47,511 nucleotides of DNA from Chromatiales bacterium (GTDB lineage Bacteria > Pseudomonadota > Gammaproteobacteria > Steroidobacterales > GCA-2729495). Of this stretch, positions 39,035-47,511 are shown piece by piece. The position numbers and the translations under genes were made by a program. Location of the stretch: positions 1 to 47,511 of the forward strand of contig JAFIFS010000099.1 in NCBI GenBank assembly GCA_020831895.1. The letters run 5' to 3'. The notes under the pieces are model-generated. The model ran no database searches. It worked only from the letters and a program-made list of their open reading frames with translations, and was not told the DNA's origin. Each line of letters begins with the position of its first letter. The stretch's first letter is position 1.

Positions 39035-39438
39035 TGGACCTGATGAGAGTCTTTGATATCGCTGGCTCCGCCATGAGCGCCCAGTCGGCACGGCTGAACA
39101 CGACGGCGAGCAACCTCGCCAACGCCAACTCGGTGGCGAGCTCGGACGCGGAGGCATACCGGGCCCGCCAGCCGGTATTCCAGACCGTGATGGACGAACA
39201 CGGCCAGCAGGCCCAGGTGCGGCTTGCAGGGGTGACGCAGAGCCAGGCGCCGGTGACCCGGATCTACGAGCCCGGGCATCCGGCCGCGGACGGGGACGGG
39301 CTCATCTACATGAGCAACGTGAACCCCGTGGACGAGATGGTCAACATGATCTCCGCTTCCCGTTCCTACCAGAACTCGATCGAGGTGCTGCAGACATCCC
39401 GGGACCTGATGCTGCGCACCCTGATGATTGGCCAGTAA
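39034..39438 (+). CDS. flgC: flagellar basal body rod protein FlgC
   Basis: 134 aa. Rod protein with the standard N-terminus (FDIAGSAMSAQSARLNTTASNLANANSVASS) and the C-terminal signature MSNVNPVDEMVNMISASRSYQNSIEVLQTSRDLM (about residues 91-125), the flg_bbr_C pattern of rod and hook proteins. Length is typical. The start overlaps the flgB stop (TGATG). It joins FlgB, FlgF and FlgG in the rod across the periplasm. No unusual feature seen. Confidence 0.97.
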   Translation: MDLMRVFDIAGSAMSAQSARLNTTASNLANANSVASSDAEAYRARQPVFQTVMDEHGQQAQVRLAGVTQSQAPVTRIYEPGHPAADGDGLIYMSNVNPVDEMVNMISASRSYQNSIEVLQTSRDLMLRTLMIGQ

Positions 39439-39456
39439 CCCAGGAGCAGCGCCCGC

Positions 39457-40131
39457 ATGATCACGATGCCCGCAAAGGATACCGAGCTGCCCGACCTGGC
39501 GCTGCGGCGCGAGACAGGACGCGGCAACCGCAATGAGCTCGACCAACAGGACTTCCTGAAGCTCATGATCGCGCAGTTCCGCAACCAGGACCCGTTCAAG
39601 CCGCTCGATGGCGCGGAGTTCTTCGGTCAGATGGCCCAGGTCAGCACAGTGTCCGGCATTGCCGACATGAACCGCTCAGTCGCGCGCCTGTCCGATTCGA
39701 TCTACGCCAGCCAGGCGCTGCAGGCCTCGACTATGGTCGGCCGAACGGTCCTCGCCGAGGGTGACTTTGCCGACCTCGCTCCCGGGCAGCCGGTCGCAGC
39801 AGGCTTCGAGCTGCCCGGCGCCACCGCCGGCGTGACGGCGCGGATCTACAGCAGCTCTGGCGAGCTGGTCAGGGAGCTGCAGCTGGGTCCGCAGGCTGCC
39901 GGCTTTGGCACTTTCAGCTGGGACGGCCTGCTCGCAAACGGGGCGCCCGCACCTGCGGACACCTACCGCTTCGATATCGCCATGCGCACCGGCAACGGCG
40001 AGGTCCCGGTCGCGGCCTATGTAGGCAGCCGCGTGGACAGCGTCACGCTGTCCGGAGACGGTCGCAGCGCCAGCATTTCCACGAGCAACGGACAATCACT
40101 GCTGCTGACACAGGTCAAGGCGATCATGTGA
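39457..40131 (+). CDS. flgD: flagellar hook capping protein FlgD
   Basis: 224 aa. Scaffold at the hook tip that lets FlgE subunits assemble. The conserved N-terminal motif LDQQDFLKLMIAQFRNQDPFKPLDGAEFFGQMAQVSTVSGI (about 27-67) is present, followed by a middle linker and a Tudor/fibronectin-like tandem (FELPGATAGVTARIYSSSGELVRELQLG, GTFSWDGLLANGAPAPADTYRF), then the C-terminal SVTLSGDGRSASISTSNGQSLLL. Normal length (about 220-230). Starts 18 bases after flgC; stops 46 bases before flgE, a small gap with an AGAGGAGA site. Confidence 0.96.
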   Translation: MITMPAKDTELPDLALRRETGRGNRNELDQQDFLKLMIAQFRNQDPFKPLDGAEFFGQMAQVSTVSGIADMNRSVARLSDSIYASQALQASTMVGRTVLAEGDFADLAPGQPVAAGFELPGATAGVTARIYSSSGELVRELQLGPQAAGFGTFSWDGLLANGAPAPADTYRFDIAMRTGNGEVPVAAYVGSRVDSVTLSGDGRSASISTSNGQSLLLTQVKAIM

Positions 40132-40177
40132 TCGCGACCGGGTCAGCCACCACGAACACAGAGAGAGGAGACAGCAC

Positions 40178-41374
40178 ATGTCGTTTCAGGTCGCACTCAG
40201 CGGGCTCAGTGCCGCATCAACCGATCTTCAGGTCACGTCCAACAATATCGCCAATGCCAACACCGTGGGCTTCAAGTCCTCGCGCTCGGAGTTTGCCGAC
40301 GTGTTTTCAGGCGATGCCAACGGCATCGGTAACGGCGTACGGCTGACCGACGTCCGCCAGGCCTTCACACAGGGCAACGTCGAGATCACCGGGCGGCAGC
40401 TCGACCTCGCCGTCAGCGGTGACGGGTTCTTCATTGTCAACGACGGGGCTGGCCTGCTCTACTCGCGGGCGGGCGCCTTCGGCATGGACGCCGACGGCTT
40501 CGTGCGCAATGCAGTCGGCGAACGCCTGCAGGTGTATCCGCCGGTGGGCGATGGCAACTTCAATACTGGCGCACTGACAGACCTGCGCATCCTCACCGAA
40601 ACGGCCCCGCCGAGTGCGAGCACGGCCGTAGCGATGAACATCAACCTCCCTGCGGATGCCACGATTCCCGGGGTAGCGCCGTTCGACCCCTCCGATCCGC
40701 AGAGCTTCAACCACAGCACGTCGACCGTCATCTTTGACTCCCTCGGCGTCGCCCACACGGCCACCTATTACTTCTCCAAGGATGCGTCAGGGTGGAACGT
40801 CAACACGACCATCGACGGCAACGTGGTAGGCAGCGCTCAGCCCTTCCAATTTGGTGCCAACGGCACGATCAGCATCCCGACCAACGGCACGCTGACCTTC
40901 GGCGCCTGGAACCCGGGCAATGGCGCCGAGCCACTGGATGTCCGGCTCAACCTGTCGCGCACCACGCAGTTCGGCTCGACATTCGCCGTCAACAGCATCA
41001 ATCCTGACGGCCAGGCTGCCGGCCGGCTGCGCAACATCGAGGTCGACCAGACGGGAACCATCTTCGCCCGATTCTCCAACGGTGAGTCGCAGGCGCTGGG
41101 CAAGGTCGCGCTGGCCAACTTCTCCAATCCGGAAGGCCTGACCAAGGTCAGCGACACCTCATTCCAGGAGAGCTTCAGTTCCGGAGTGCCCCAGCGCGGA
41201 GAGGCTGGCGAGTCGAATTTCGGCCTGATCCAGTCGGGCGCCCTTGAGTCCTCGAACGTGGACCTGACCGAGCAGCTCGTCAAGATGATCACGGCACAGC
41301 GCCAGTTCCAGGCCAACGCCCAGGTGATCTCGACGATGGATACGGTCACCCAGACGATCATCAACATCCGCTGA
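40178..41374 (+). CDS. flgE: flagellar hook protein FlgE
   Basis: 398 aa. Builds the hook. N-terminal MSFQVALSGLSAASTDLQVTSNNIANANTVGFKSSR is the standard flagellar rod/hook signature, and the C-terminal ESSNVDLTEQLVKMITAQRQFQANAQVISTMDTVTQTIINIR is the flg_bbr_C motif. The middle (about 150-330) holds the variable D1/D2 domains (TSTVIFDSLGVAHTATYYF, VNSINPDGQAAGRLRNIEVDQTG). Length matches a standard hook protein. GAGGAG ten bases upstream of ATG 40178. Followed by flgF 20 bases later. Confidence 0.97.
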   Translation: MSFQVALSGLSAASTDLQVTSNNIANANTVGFKSSRSEFADVFSGDANGIGNGVRLTDVRQAFTQGNVEITGRQLDLAVSGDGFFIVNDGAGLLYSRAGAFGMDADGFVRNAVGERLQVYPPVGDGNFNTGALTDLRILTETAPPSASTAVAMNINLPADATIPGVAPFDPSDPQSFNHSTSTVIFDSLGVAHTATYYFSKDASGWNVNTTIDGNVVGSAQPFQFGANGTISIPTNGTLTFGAWNPGNGAEPLDVRLNLSRTTQFGSTFAVNSINPDGQAAGRLRNIEVDQTGTIFARFSNGESQALGKVALANFSNPEGLTKVSDTSFQESFSSGVPQRGEAGESNFGLIQSGALESSNVDLTEQLVKMITAQRQFQANAQVISTMDTVTQTIINIR

Positions 41375-41393
41375 TCACTGACGGACTGACGCC

Positions 41394-42137
41394 ATGGACC
41401 GCCTACTTTATGTCGCAATGACCGGCGCGCGTGCGGCACAACGTGCGCAGGCGATCACCAGCCACAACCTGGCCAACGTCAGCACGACCGGCTTTCGGGC
41501 CGTGCGCGAGTCTATGGTTGCCCAGCCGGTCGCGGGAGAAGGGCAGCCGACCCGCGTGCTCGCGGTCAGCGGCCAGGCGGGCTGGGACGCGCGGCAGGGC
41601 CCGGTGATCGAGACTGGCCGGTCGCTGGATGTCGCCATCCAGGGTCCTGGCTGGCTGGCTGTCCAGGCGCCGGATGGCAGCGAAGCCTACACGCGCAACG
41701 GGAACCTCAGGGTGACCCCGGACGGACTGCTGGAAACTGCGAACGGCCACCTCGTGCTGGGCAACGGCGGTCCGGTCTCGCTGCCGCCCTTCGAGTCACT
41801 CTTCATCGGCAACGATGGTCAGATCAGCATCGTGCCCCTCGGCCAGCCTGCGGAAAGCCAGGTGGTGGTCGACCGCCTGCGGCTGGTCGATCCTGACCCG
41901 CAGGCCCTCAGTGCCGATGGCCAGGGGCTGTACCGGCTGCCGGATGGCGAGGAAGCCCTGCCCGACCCCGCGGTAAGGGTGGCCAGCGGCCAGCTTGAGT
42001 CCTCCAACGTGAACGTTGCCGAGACTCTCGTCAGGATGATCGAACTGGCACGCAGCTACGAGATGCAGGTACGGGCGATGCACACTGCGGAGCAGAATGA
42101 TGCGGCAGCCGCCCAGCTGATGCGGCTGGGCGGCTGA
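41394..42137 (+). CDS. flgF: flagellar basal body rod protein FlgF
   Basis: 247 aa, proximal rod protein. N-terminal MDRLLYVAMTGARAAQRAQAITSHNLANVSTTGFRA is the family start, with the rod signature SHNLANVSTTGF. The central body has the FlgF/G-like motifs GRSLDVAIQGPGWLAVQAPDG and the tail QLESSNVNVAETLVRMIELARSYEMQVRAM (about 196-226). Length typical. It sits between flgE and flgG, as in other gammaproteobacteria. Confidence 0.96.
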   Translation: MDRLLYVAMTGARAAQRAQAITSHNLANVSTTGFRAVRESMVAQPVAGEGQPTRVLAVSGQAGWDARQGPVIETGRSLDVAIQGPGWLAVQAPDGSEAYTRNGNLRVTPDGLLETANGHLVLGNGGPVSLPPFESLFIGNDGQISIVPLGQPAESQVVVDRLRLVDPDPQALSADGQGLYRLPDGEEALPDPAVRVASGQLESSNVNVAETLVRMIELARSYEMQVRAMHTAEQNDAAAAQLMRLGG

Positions 42138-42162
42138 TGCCGACGGATAGACAAGGAGACGC

Positions 42163-42948
42163 ATGATGGAAGCTCTATGGGTAGCGAAGACCGGACTCGA
42201 CGCGCAGCAAAAGCGCATGTCCGTCGTGGCCAACAACCTGGCAAACGTCAACACGACTGCCTTCAAGCAAGGGCGGGCCGTGTTCGAGGACCTGATCTAC
42301 CAGAACCGGGCGCAAGCCGGCGGTGCGACCTCGCAGGATACGGAGAATCCGACCGGGCTCAACATGGGCACCGGCGTCCGGGTCGTGGGCACCGAGAAGA
42401 ATTTTGCGCAGGGCGCATCTCTGGAAACGGGCAACCCGCTCGACGTGATGGTCCAGGGGCGTGGCTTCTTCCAGATCCTGCTCCCGGACGGCAACCTCGC
42501 CTACACCCGCGATGGGTCGTTCCGGATCGACTCCGAGGGCCGGGTAGTCACCTCGAATGGCTTCGAGCTGAACCCCTCGATCACGCTGCCGGACGGCGTC
42601 CAGAGCATCACGATTGCGGGCGACGGCACGGTGCAGGCGCAGCTGGCCGGGCAGCCCGAGCCGGTGACCCTGGGCAGCCTGCAGCTGGCTGACTTCATCA
42701 ACCCGGCAGGCCTGCAGCCGCGCGGCCAGAACCTGTACGAGGAAACGGCAGCCAGCGGCAGCCCGCAGCTGGGGACCCCGGGGCTGGACGGGCTGGGAAG
42801 CCTGGTCCAGGGCTCGCTGGAGAGCTCCAACGTCAACGTGGTCGAGGAACTGGTGAGCATGATCGAGACGCAGCGGGCCTACGAGATGAATTCGAAGGCC
42901 ATCGCGGTGACCGACCAGATGCTCCAGTACCTGAACAACAACCTGTAG
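42163..42948 (+). CDS. flgG: flagellar basal body distal rod protein FlgG
   Basis: 261 aa. Distal rod subunit, the largest rod component. N-terminal EALWVAKTGLDAQQKRMSVVANNLANVNTTAFKQGR is a textbook FlgG start; NPLDVMVQGRGFFQILLPDGNLAYTRDGSF and the C-terminal ESSNVNVVEELVSMIETQRAYEMNSKAI complete the pattern. Two consecutive ATG codons (42163, 42166); GGAG lies four to seven bases upstream, so either may be used. Normal length (about 260). Confidence 0.97.
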   Translation: MMEALWVAKTGLDAQQKRMSVVANNLANVNTTAFKQGRAVFEDLIYQNRAQAGGATSQDTENPTGLNMGTGVRVVGTEKNFAQGASLETGNPLDVMVQGRGFFQILLPDGNLAYTRDGSFRIDSEGRVVTSNGFELNPSITLPDGVQSITIAGDGTVQAQLAGQPEPVTLGSLQLADFINPAGLQPRGQNLYEETAASGSPQLGTPGLDGLGSLVQGSLESSNVNVVEELVSMIETQRAYEMNSKAIAVTDQMLQYLNNNL

Positions 42949-42960
42949 GACAGCCTGAAA

Positions 42961-43650
42961 ATGATCAGACAGCGAATCCATGCTCTGTCACTCGCCTGGC
43001 TGCCGGTCGCGGCAATGATGCTGCTGCAGGGTTGCAGCAGTGCCCCTGCACTGCCGGAGACCGAGGTCTACACGCCCTCAGTGCCCCTCCCACAGGCAGG
43101 CGCGTCTGCAGGCAGCCTCTTCCAGCCCGCTCGTGCGCTCGCCCTCTTCAACGACGTGAAGGCACGCCAGGTCGGGGACACGCTGACCGTCCGGCTGGCC
43201 GAGCGCACCCAGGCGTCAAAGAGCGCCAGCACCGATGCCAGCCGCGACAGCGCGCTGACGACCGGAAACCCGCTGCTGCTCGGCGGTACGGTCACGCGCA
43301 ACGGCCGGCCGATCCTGGAGAACGAGTGGCAGAGCAGCCAGAGCTTCAATGGCCGCGGCACCAGCAGCCAGAGCAACCGGCTGGACGGGAACATCACGGT
43401 CACGGTCCGCGAGGTACTGCCTAATGGCAACCTCGTCATCCAGGGAGAGAAATGGCTGACCCTGAACCAGGGGCGTGAGTTCGTGAAGGTCGCCGGAGTC
43501 GTCCGGCCTGCCGACATCGGCCCTGACAACGCTGTGCCCTCGTTCAAGGTGGCGGATGCGAACATCACCTACAGTGGCAGGGGCACGCTGGCGGACAGCA
43601 ACCGGCCGGGCCTGCTGAGCCGCTTCTTCCTCAAGGTGTGGCCGCTGTGA
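42961..43650 (+). CDS. flgH: flagellar L-ring protein FlgH
   Basis: 229-aa outer-membrane lipoprotein. The signal peptide ends in a lipobox LLQGC with Cys25 as the lipid site. The FlgH domain is recognised from [76 protein letters not shown] and the C-terminal [26 protein letters not shown]. It builds the L ring that carries the rod through the outer membrane. Its stop overlaps the flgI start (GTGA). Starts 12 bases after flgG. Confidence 0.97.
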   Translation: MIRQRIHALSLAWLPVAAMMLLQGCSSAPALPETEVYTPSVPLPQAGASAGSLFQPARALALFNDVKARQVGDTLTVRLAERTQASKSASTDASRDSALTTGNPLLLGGTVTRNGRPILENEWQSSQSFNGRGTSSQSNRLDGNITVTVREVLPNGNLVIQGEKWLTLNQGREFVKVAGVVRPADIGPDNAVPSFKVADANITYSGRGTLADSNRPGLLSRFFLKVWPL

Positions 43651-44783
43651 GGCCGGCGACACGATCACCTGCCGGAGCAGGTGTGGCCACCCTCCTGGCT
43701 GGCTTGCTGCTTGGACTGGTACCTGTTGCCCAGGCGAGCGAGCGGATCAAGGACCTGGCCAGCGTCTCCGGTGTGCGTGGCAACCAGCTGATCGGCTACG
43801 GCCTCGTCGTCGGCCTGGACGGTACCGGTGACCGGACGACACAGGCGCCCTTCACTGCGCAGAGCCTGGTCAACATGCTCGAGCGGCTCGGCGTCACGGT
43901 ACCACCTGGCACCAGCCTGCAGCTGCGCAACGTCGCTGCAGTCGCAGTGCATGCCGAACTGCCCGCGTTCGCCAAGCCGGGACAGACCATCGACGTCACC
44001 GTGTCCTCGATCGCGAATGCGCAGAGCCTGCGTGGGGGAACGCTGCTGATGACGCCCCTGAGCGGGCCGGACGGCCAGGTCTACGCAGTTGCACAGGGCA
44101 ACCTCGCCGTGGGTGGGCTCGGAACGGCCGGCCAGGATGGCTCGCGGATCACGGTCAACGTGCCCAGCGTCGGCCGGATCCCCAACGGCGCCTTCGTCGA
44201 GCGGGAAGTCGCCGGAAGCTTCGCCGACCAGGCAGGCCTGCGGCTCAACCTGCATCAACCGGACTTCACGACCGCCACCCGGCTCGCGGAAAGCATCAAC
44301 GACACCTTCGGTGCGGGCACGGCAGCCCCGCTGGACCCGATGTCGATCGCGGTGGCGGCACCGCAGGGTGCGGCCGAGCGCGTTGCCTTCATCTCGATGG
44401 TCGAGAACCTGCTGGTTACCCCGGCGGAAGCCCCGGCCCGCGTGGTGATCAACTCCCGCACCGGTACGGTCGTCATCAGCTCGCGCGTGCAGGTGCGGCC
44501 CGCGGCGGTTTCCCACGGTTCACTGGTGGTCAGCATCACCGAATCTTTCGACGTGAGCCAGCCTGAGCCTTTCGCGCGACGCGGCGAAACCGTGGTCACG
44601 CCACGCTCCGATATCGAGGTGATTCAGGATGACAGCCGGATGTTCCTGTTCCCGTCAGGCGTCGACCTCGAGGACATCGTTCGCGCGGTCAACGAGGTGG
44701 GTGCCGCTCCGGGTGACCTGGTGGCGATTCTCGAGGCGCTGCGTGAAGCAGGCGCTCTCCGCGCGCAGCTGGTCGTGATCTGA
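43647..44783 (+). CDS. flgI: flagellar P-ring protein FlgI
   Basis: 378 aa, exported, forms the P ring in the peptidoglycan layer. A signal peptide ([20 protein letters not shown]) is followed by the family start [31 protein letters not shown] and the motifs [30 protein letters not shown] and [37 protein letters not shown] at the C-terminus. Start chosen: GTG 43647, which overlaps the flgH stop (GTGA) and has AAGGTG eight bases upstream; an in-frame GTG at 43638 is the alternative and adds three residues. FlgA, encoded across the promoter region, is its assembly chaperone. Confidence 0.95.
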   Translation: MRPATRSPAGAGVATLLAGLLLGLVPVAQASERIKDLASVSGVRGNQLIGYGLVVGLDGTGDRTTQAPFTAQSLVNMLERLGVTVPPGTSLQLRNVAAVAVHAELPAFAKPGQTIDVTVSSIANAQSLRGGTLLMTPLSGPDGQVYAVAQGNLAVGGLGTAGQDGSRITVNVPSVGRIPNGAFVEREVAGSFADQAGLRLNLHQPDFTTATRLAESINDTFGAGTAAPLDPMSIAVAAPQGAAERVAFISMVENLLVTPAEAPARVVINSRTGTVVISSRVQVRPAAVSHGSLVVSITESFDVSQPEPFARRGETVVTPRSDIEVIQDDSRMFLFPSGVDLEDIVRAVNEVGAAPGDLVAILEALREAGALRAQLVVI

Positions 44784-44792
44784 GGTGTAACC

Positions 44793-45677
44793 ATGGTACC
44801 TGCGCCGGCCATGTACAACGACTTCTCCGGGCTGGCCCAGCTGCGCGCCAGCGCGGCCAGGTCCGATCCGGAGGCCGCTCGTGAGGCCGCGCGCCAGTTC
44901 GAGGCACTGTTCGTCCAGATGATGCTGAAGAGCATGCGCAGTGCCGGCTCGGTGCTCGGTGAGCAGCGCGACACGACCTACGAGGAGATGTTCGACCAGC
45001 AGGTCGCGATGGAAATCACCCGTCAGCGCGGGCTGGGCCTCGCCGACCTGCTGATGCGTCAGCTCGGCAATGCCACCGGGCGGATCGAAGCCGAACAGCA
45101 GATGCCCGCCGGGCAGCCGTCAGCCGCCGGACCCGTCGCGACATCACGGGGATCCGACTGGCGTCCCGGCAGCCCCGCGGAGTTCGTCCGCGAGATCTGG
45201 CCGCTGGCGCGGCAGGCGGCACAGCGGCTGAACGTCGACCCACGTGCGCTGGTGGCCCAGGCTGCGCTGGAGACCGGCTGGGGCAGCCGGATGATCCGCG
45301 ACGAGGGTGGCCGGAACAGCAACAACCTCTTCGGCATCAAGGCGGACCGGCGCTGGTCCGGCCCGAGCGTTGCCGTACGGACGATCGAGTACCGGGGGGA
45401 ACTTCCGCAGCCTGAGCGCGCCCAGTTCCGTGCGTACCCGAGCCTGCGTGCAGCCTTCGACGACTACGTGAATTTCCTGACCAGCAACCCCCGCTATGCC
45501 GACGCGCTGACCCAGACGGCGGATGCCGGGCGCTTTGCCCGGGCGCTGCAGGAGGCCGGCTACGCGACGGATCCCCGCTATGCGCAGAAGATCGAGCGGA
45601 TCATGGCCGGGCCACAGCTGCGCGAGGCGCTCGCGCAGATCGGACCGTCAGGCGAAGTGAACACGGAGGCCAGCTGA
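44793..45677 (+). CDS. flgJ: rod assembly protein/peptidoglycan hydrolase FlgJ
   Basis: 294 aa, two-domain FlgJ as in gammaproteobacteria. About residues 1-95 are the rod-binding domain (AREAARQFEALFVQMMLKSMR, TYEEMFDQQVAMEITRQRGLGLADLLMRQ). A linker follows, then about 130-285 the glucosaminidase domain (EFVREIWPLARQAAQRLNVDPRALVAQAALETGWG, with catalytic Glu160) and NSNNLFGIKADRRWSG and RAYPSLRAAFDDYVNFLTSNPRY. It cuts peptidoglycan so the rod can pass. Starts ten bases after flgI. Confidence 0.97.
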   Translation: MVPAPAMYNDFSGLAQLRASAARSDPEAAREAARQFEALFVQMMLKSMRSAGSVLGEQRDTTYEEMFDQQVAMEITRQRGLGLADLLMRQLGNATGRIEAEQQMPAGQPSAAGPVATSRGSDWRPGSPAEFVREIWPLARQAAQRLNVDPRALVAQAALETGWGSRMIRDEGGRNSNNLFGIKADRRWSGPSVAVRTIEYRGELPQPERAQFRAYPSLRAAFDDYVNFLTSNPRYADALTQTADAGRFARALQEAGYATDPRYAQKIERIMAGPQLREALAQIGPSGEVNTEAS

Positions 45678-45678
45678 G

Positions 45679-47310
45679 ATGGGCAGCTTCGTCAACAATG
45701 GGCTCACGGGACTGCTGGCCGCGCAGCGTGCGCTGCAGGTCACCAGCAACAACGTGGCCAACGTCAACACCGAGGGCTACACGCGCCAGCGCGTGGTGTT
45801 CGATGCGATACCTGGCAACCAGGTCGGCAACATCAACATAGGCAGCGGGGTCGCCATCGGGGGGATCCAGCGGCTCTATGACCAGTTCCTCGGCGAGCAG
45901 CTGCGCTCGAGTGTGGGCGGAGAACAGCGCGCGGAGGCTTTCAACGCGCTCGCGGTACGCATGGATGGCCTGCTGGGCAATCCCGACACGAGCCTGAACA
46001 GCAGCCTGCAGCGGATGCTCGACCAGGTCGAGGCGCTGGGTCGCGACCCGACCTCGCCAGCGAACCGGGAACAGCTGCTGCGGGAGGCCGACAGCCTGGC
46101 CAGGCGCTTCGGCCAGCTGAGCGGACAGCTGGACGGACTGGAACGGGAAATCAATGCCCGCCTGGGGGTCGCGGCGGGATCGATCAACGACCTGGCCGGT
46201 GCCATTGCCGGCCTGAACGAGCGGCTGGCCGACAGCACGCTCCAGTCCTATGAGCTCCTGGACCGGCGTGAGCAGCTGCTGCGCGAGCTGGAAGGGCAGA
46301 TCAGCACGCGTATCGTTCGCAACGGGAATGGCTCGGTCGACGTGCTGGTCGGCAGCGGCCAGCCGCTGGTCCTTGGCGCACGCAGCAATCCGGTGGCCGT
46401 GCTCCCGGATCCTTTCGACCCCGGCCGTCAGCGCCTGGCCATCGAGATCGCAGGGAGCACCCAGGATATCTCGCGCCAGGTCAGCGCTGGACAGGTCGGT
46501 GGCCTGCTGACCTTCCGTGACGAGGCACTGGAGCCGGCCCGCCGCGAACTCAACCATCTTGCGCTGGGCCTCGCCACGCTGTTCAACGCACAGCACGCGG
46601 CGGGGCATGACCTCGACGGGCTGCCGGGCGGGGACTTCTTCGATGTACCCGGGCCCAAGGCAGCGGCCGCTGCCGGCAATCCCGGCACCGCAACACTGGG
46701 CGTGAACCTCGCAGATCCGGACCTGATACGCGCAGCAGACTACGAACTGCGCTTCGACGGGACCAGCTGGTCGGCCCGCAGCATCCCCGAAGGCAGCCCA
46801 CTGCCACTCAGCGGTACCGGAACTGCCGGCGACCCGCTGCAGATCGACGGGCTCAGCATCGTGGTCAACGGTGCGGCGGCTGCGGGCGATCGTTTCCGGG
46901 TGCAGCCTGCTGCCGGAGCAGCGGCAGGGCTGTCCGTTGCGCTCGTCAATGCCGACCGGATTGCGGCCGGCCGGCCGGGCACAGGCAACGGCGACAACAG
47001 CAATGCTCTGATGCTCGCCGACACGCTGCGCACCGTCCGCTTCGGCGCCACTTCCCGGACGCTTGCCGATCTCGGGGCCGGACTCGTCTCCAATACCGGG
47101 GCGATCGCCGCGCGGTCCGAGAGTGACCTGCGCATCCAGCAGTCGCTGCGCCAGCAGGCAGAACTGGACGTGGAAAGTGCGTCAGGCGTGAACCTCGAGG
47201 AGGAGGCCGTCAACATGCTCCGGTACCAGGAAGCCTTCCTGGCAGCCAGCAAGATGGTGGCGATCGCCAACGATCTCTTCCTCAACCTGCTCCAGGCGGT
47301 GAGGCGCTGA
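45679..47310 (+). CDS. flgK: flagellar hook-associated protein 1, FlgK (HAP1)
   Basis: 543 aa. First junction protein between hook and filament. N-terminal GSFVNNGLTGLLAAQRALQVTSNNVANVNTEGYTRQRVVF matches FlgK. A helical D1 region (about 60-180, e.g. LREADSLARRFGQLSGQLDGLEREINARLGV) is followed by variable D2/D3 domains (about 300-430) and the C-terminal SGVNLEEEAVNMLRYQEAFLAASKMVAIANDLFLNLLQAVR. Normal length. ATG 45679 is one base after the flgJ stop; its chaperone FlgN is encoded at 36777. Confidence 0.97.
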   Translation: MGSFVNNGLTGLLAAQRALQVTSNNVANVNTEGYTRQRVVFDAIPGNQVGNINIGSGVAIGGIQRLYDQFLGEQLRSSVGGEQRAEAFNALAVRMDGLLGNPDTSLNSSLQRMLDQVEALGRDPTSPANREQLLREADSLARRFGQLSGQLDGLEREINARLGVAAGSINDLAGAIAGLNERLADSTLQSYELLDRREQLLRELEGQISTRIVRNGNGSVDVLVGSGQPLVLGARSNPVAVLPDPFDPGRQRLAIEIAGSTQDISRQVSAGQVGGLLTFRDEALEPARRELNHLALGLATLFNAQHAAGHDLDGLPGGDFFDVPGPKAAAAAGNPGTATLGVNLADPDLIRAADYELRFDGTSWSARSIPEGSPLPLSGTGTAGDPLQIDGLSIVVNGAAAAGDRFRVQPAAGAAAGLSVALVNADRIAAGRPGTGNGDNSNALMLADTLRTVRFGATSRTLADLGAGLVSNTGAIAARSESDLRIQQSLRQQAELDVESASGVNLEEEAVNMLRYQEAFLAASKMVAIANDLFLNLLQAVRR

Positions 47311-47313
47311 GTC

Positions 47314-47511
47314 ATGCGCGTATCCACCAAAACCCTGCAGATGCAGTGGCTGAACACGTTCCGCCAGCAGCAGGCCGACCTGGCAGCCATACAGCGCCAG
47401 GTCGGCACCGGCCGGCGGCGCGCGACGGCCGCGGACGATCCGGCCGGCGCCGCGCAGGCCCTCCTCCAGCACCGTTCCGGTCATCCGCGTGTCCGGCCCG
47501 CCCAGCAGCCC
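47314..47511 (+). CDS. flgL: flagellar hook-associated protein FlgL (HAP3), partial, cut by window end
   Basis: 66 codons visible. The beginning (MRVSTKTLQMQWLNTFRQQ, then ADLAAIQRQVGTGRR and TAADDPAGAAQALL) matches the FlgL N-terminal domain, including the DDPAGAA motif near residues 40-46. It follows flgK by three bases. From about residue 50 the translation (QHRSGHPRVRPAQQP) no longer resembles FlgL, where a long helix should continue. The last about 45 bases could contain a frameshift or lower-quality sequence at the end of the assembled piece. Confidence 0.85.
   Translation, partial: MRVSTKTLQMQWLNTFRQQQADLAAIQRQVGTGRRRATAADDPAGAAQALLQHRSGHPRVRPAQQP

Noticed and set aside
1-47511. tRNA, rRNA, CRISPR, transposase, integrase or phage genes
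   Set aside because: I looked in both strands and found no cloverleaf with conserved arms, no direct-repeat array and no transposase, integrase or capsid motif. Gene order and codon use look like ordinary chromosome.

Overview
The window is a dense, GC-rich (roughly two thirds G+C) piece of a gammaproteobacterial chromosome. Four things point to a lineage near Xanthomonadales, Nevskiales or Chromatiales: a REP-type palindrome built on the GTGGGAGCGGCTTCAGCCGCGA core, a monomer-type NAD-dependent isocitrate dehydrogenase, a speA/aguA/aguB cluster with a deoxyhypusine-synthase homologue, and flagellar genes served by sigma-54 and sigma-28 promoters. The placement is inferred from gene content and has not been tested by alignment. 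I see no rRNA, tRNA, CRISPR array, insertion sequence or phage module.

Layout. 108-2137 (minus): hflK-hflC, membrane regulators of FtsH. 2138-2471: intergenic with a nested REP palindrome. 2472-5473 (plus): small conserved protein, NAD-IDH, membrane GGDEF-EAL protein with a dead GGDEF. 5487-7411 (minus): leuA (2-isopropylmalate synthase) preceded by a 28-codon leader peptide with five consecutive Leu codons, so transcription attenuation is likely. 7408-8811 (minus): lipoprotein amidohydrolase. 8914-9761 (plus): a sulfur/thiosulfate permease of the YeeE/YedE family split into two half genes. 9789-13535 (minus): a three-subunit molybdenum hydroxylase whose FAD subunit carries the extra four-cysteine insert of 4-hydroxybenzoyl-CoA reductases. 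13718-18840 (plus): lipoprotein, Tat-exported PhoX phosphatase, 2OG-Fe(II) oxygenase with a thioredoxin-like front, and a PEP/VPLPA-CTERM exoprotein, with two strong terminators. 18862-23036 (minus): RND efflux pump and its adaptor.

23187-28226 (plus) is the least understood part. An Ogt-like methyltransferase is followed by four tightly coupled genes: a C39-like cysteine peptidase, a RimK-type ATP-grasp ligase, a GCS2-type carboxylate-amine ligase and an N-formylglutamate amidohydrolase. Together they look like a cytosolic pathway that makes, trims or deacylates a glutamyl-type amide or peptide. The product cannot be read from the sequence.

28282-30798 holds an ABM-domain protein, a LysE exporter and a DNA photolyase. 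30826-36168 (minus) is mainly polyamine metabolism: arginine decarboxylase (SpeA), agmatine deiminase (AguA) and N-carbamoylputrescine amidase (AguB) give a complete arginine-to-putrescine route. A deoxyhypusine-synthase-like gene sits between aguA and speA, and a universal stress protein follows at 36223. 36777-47511 is the flagellar hook-basal-body region: flgN, flgM and flgA on the minus strand, and flgB-C-D-E-F-G-H-I-J-K-L on the plus strand, cut by the window end inside flgL. Two divergent sigma-54 promoters lie between flgA and flgB, and a sigma-28 promoter precedes flgM. This matches a hierarchy in which early hook-basal-body genes use RpoN and the anti-sigma factor FlgM is made from a FliA promoter.
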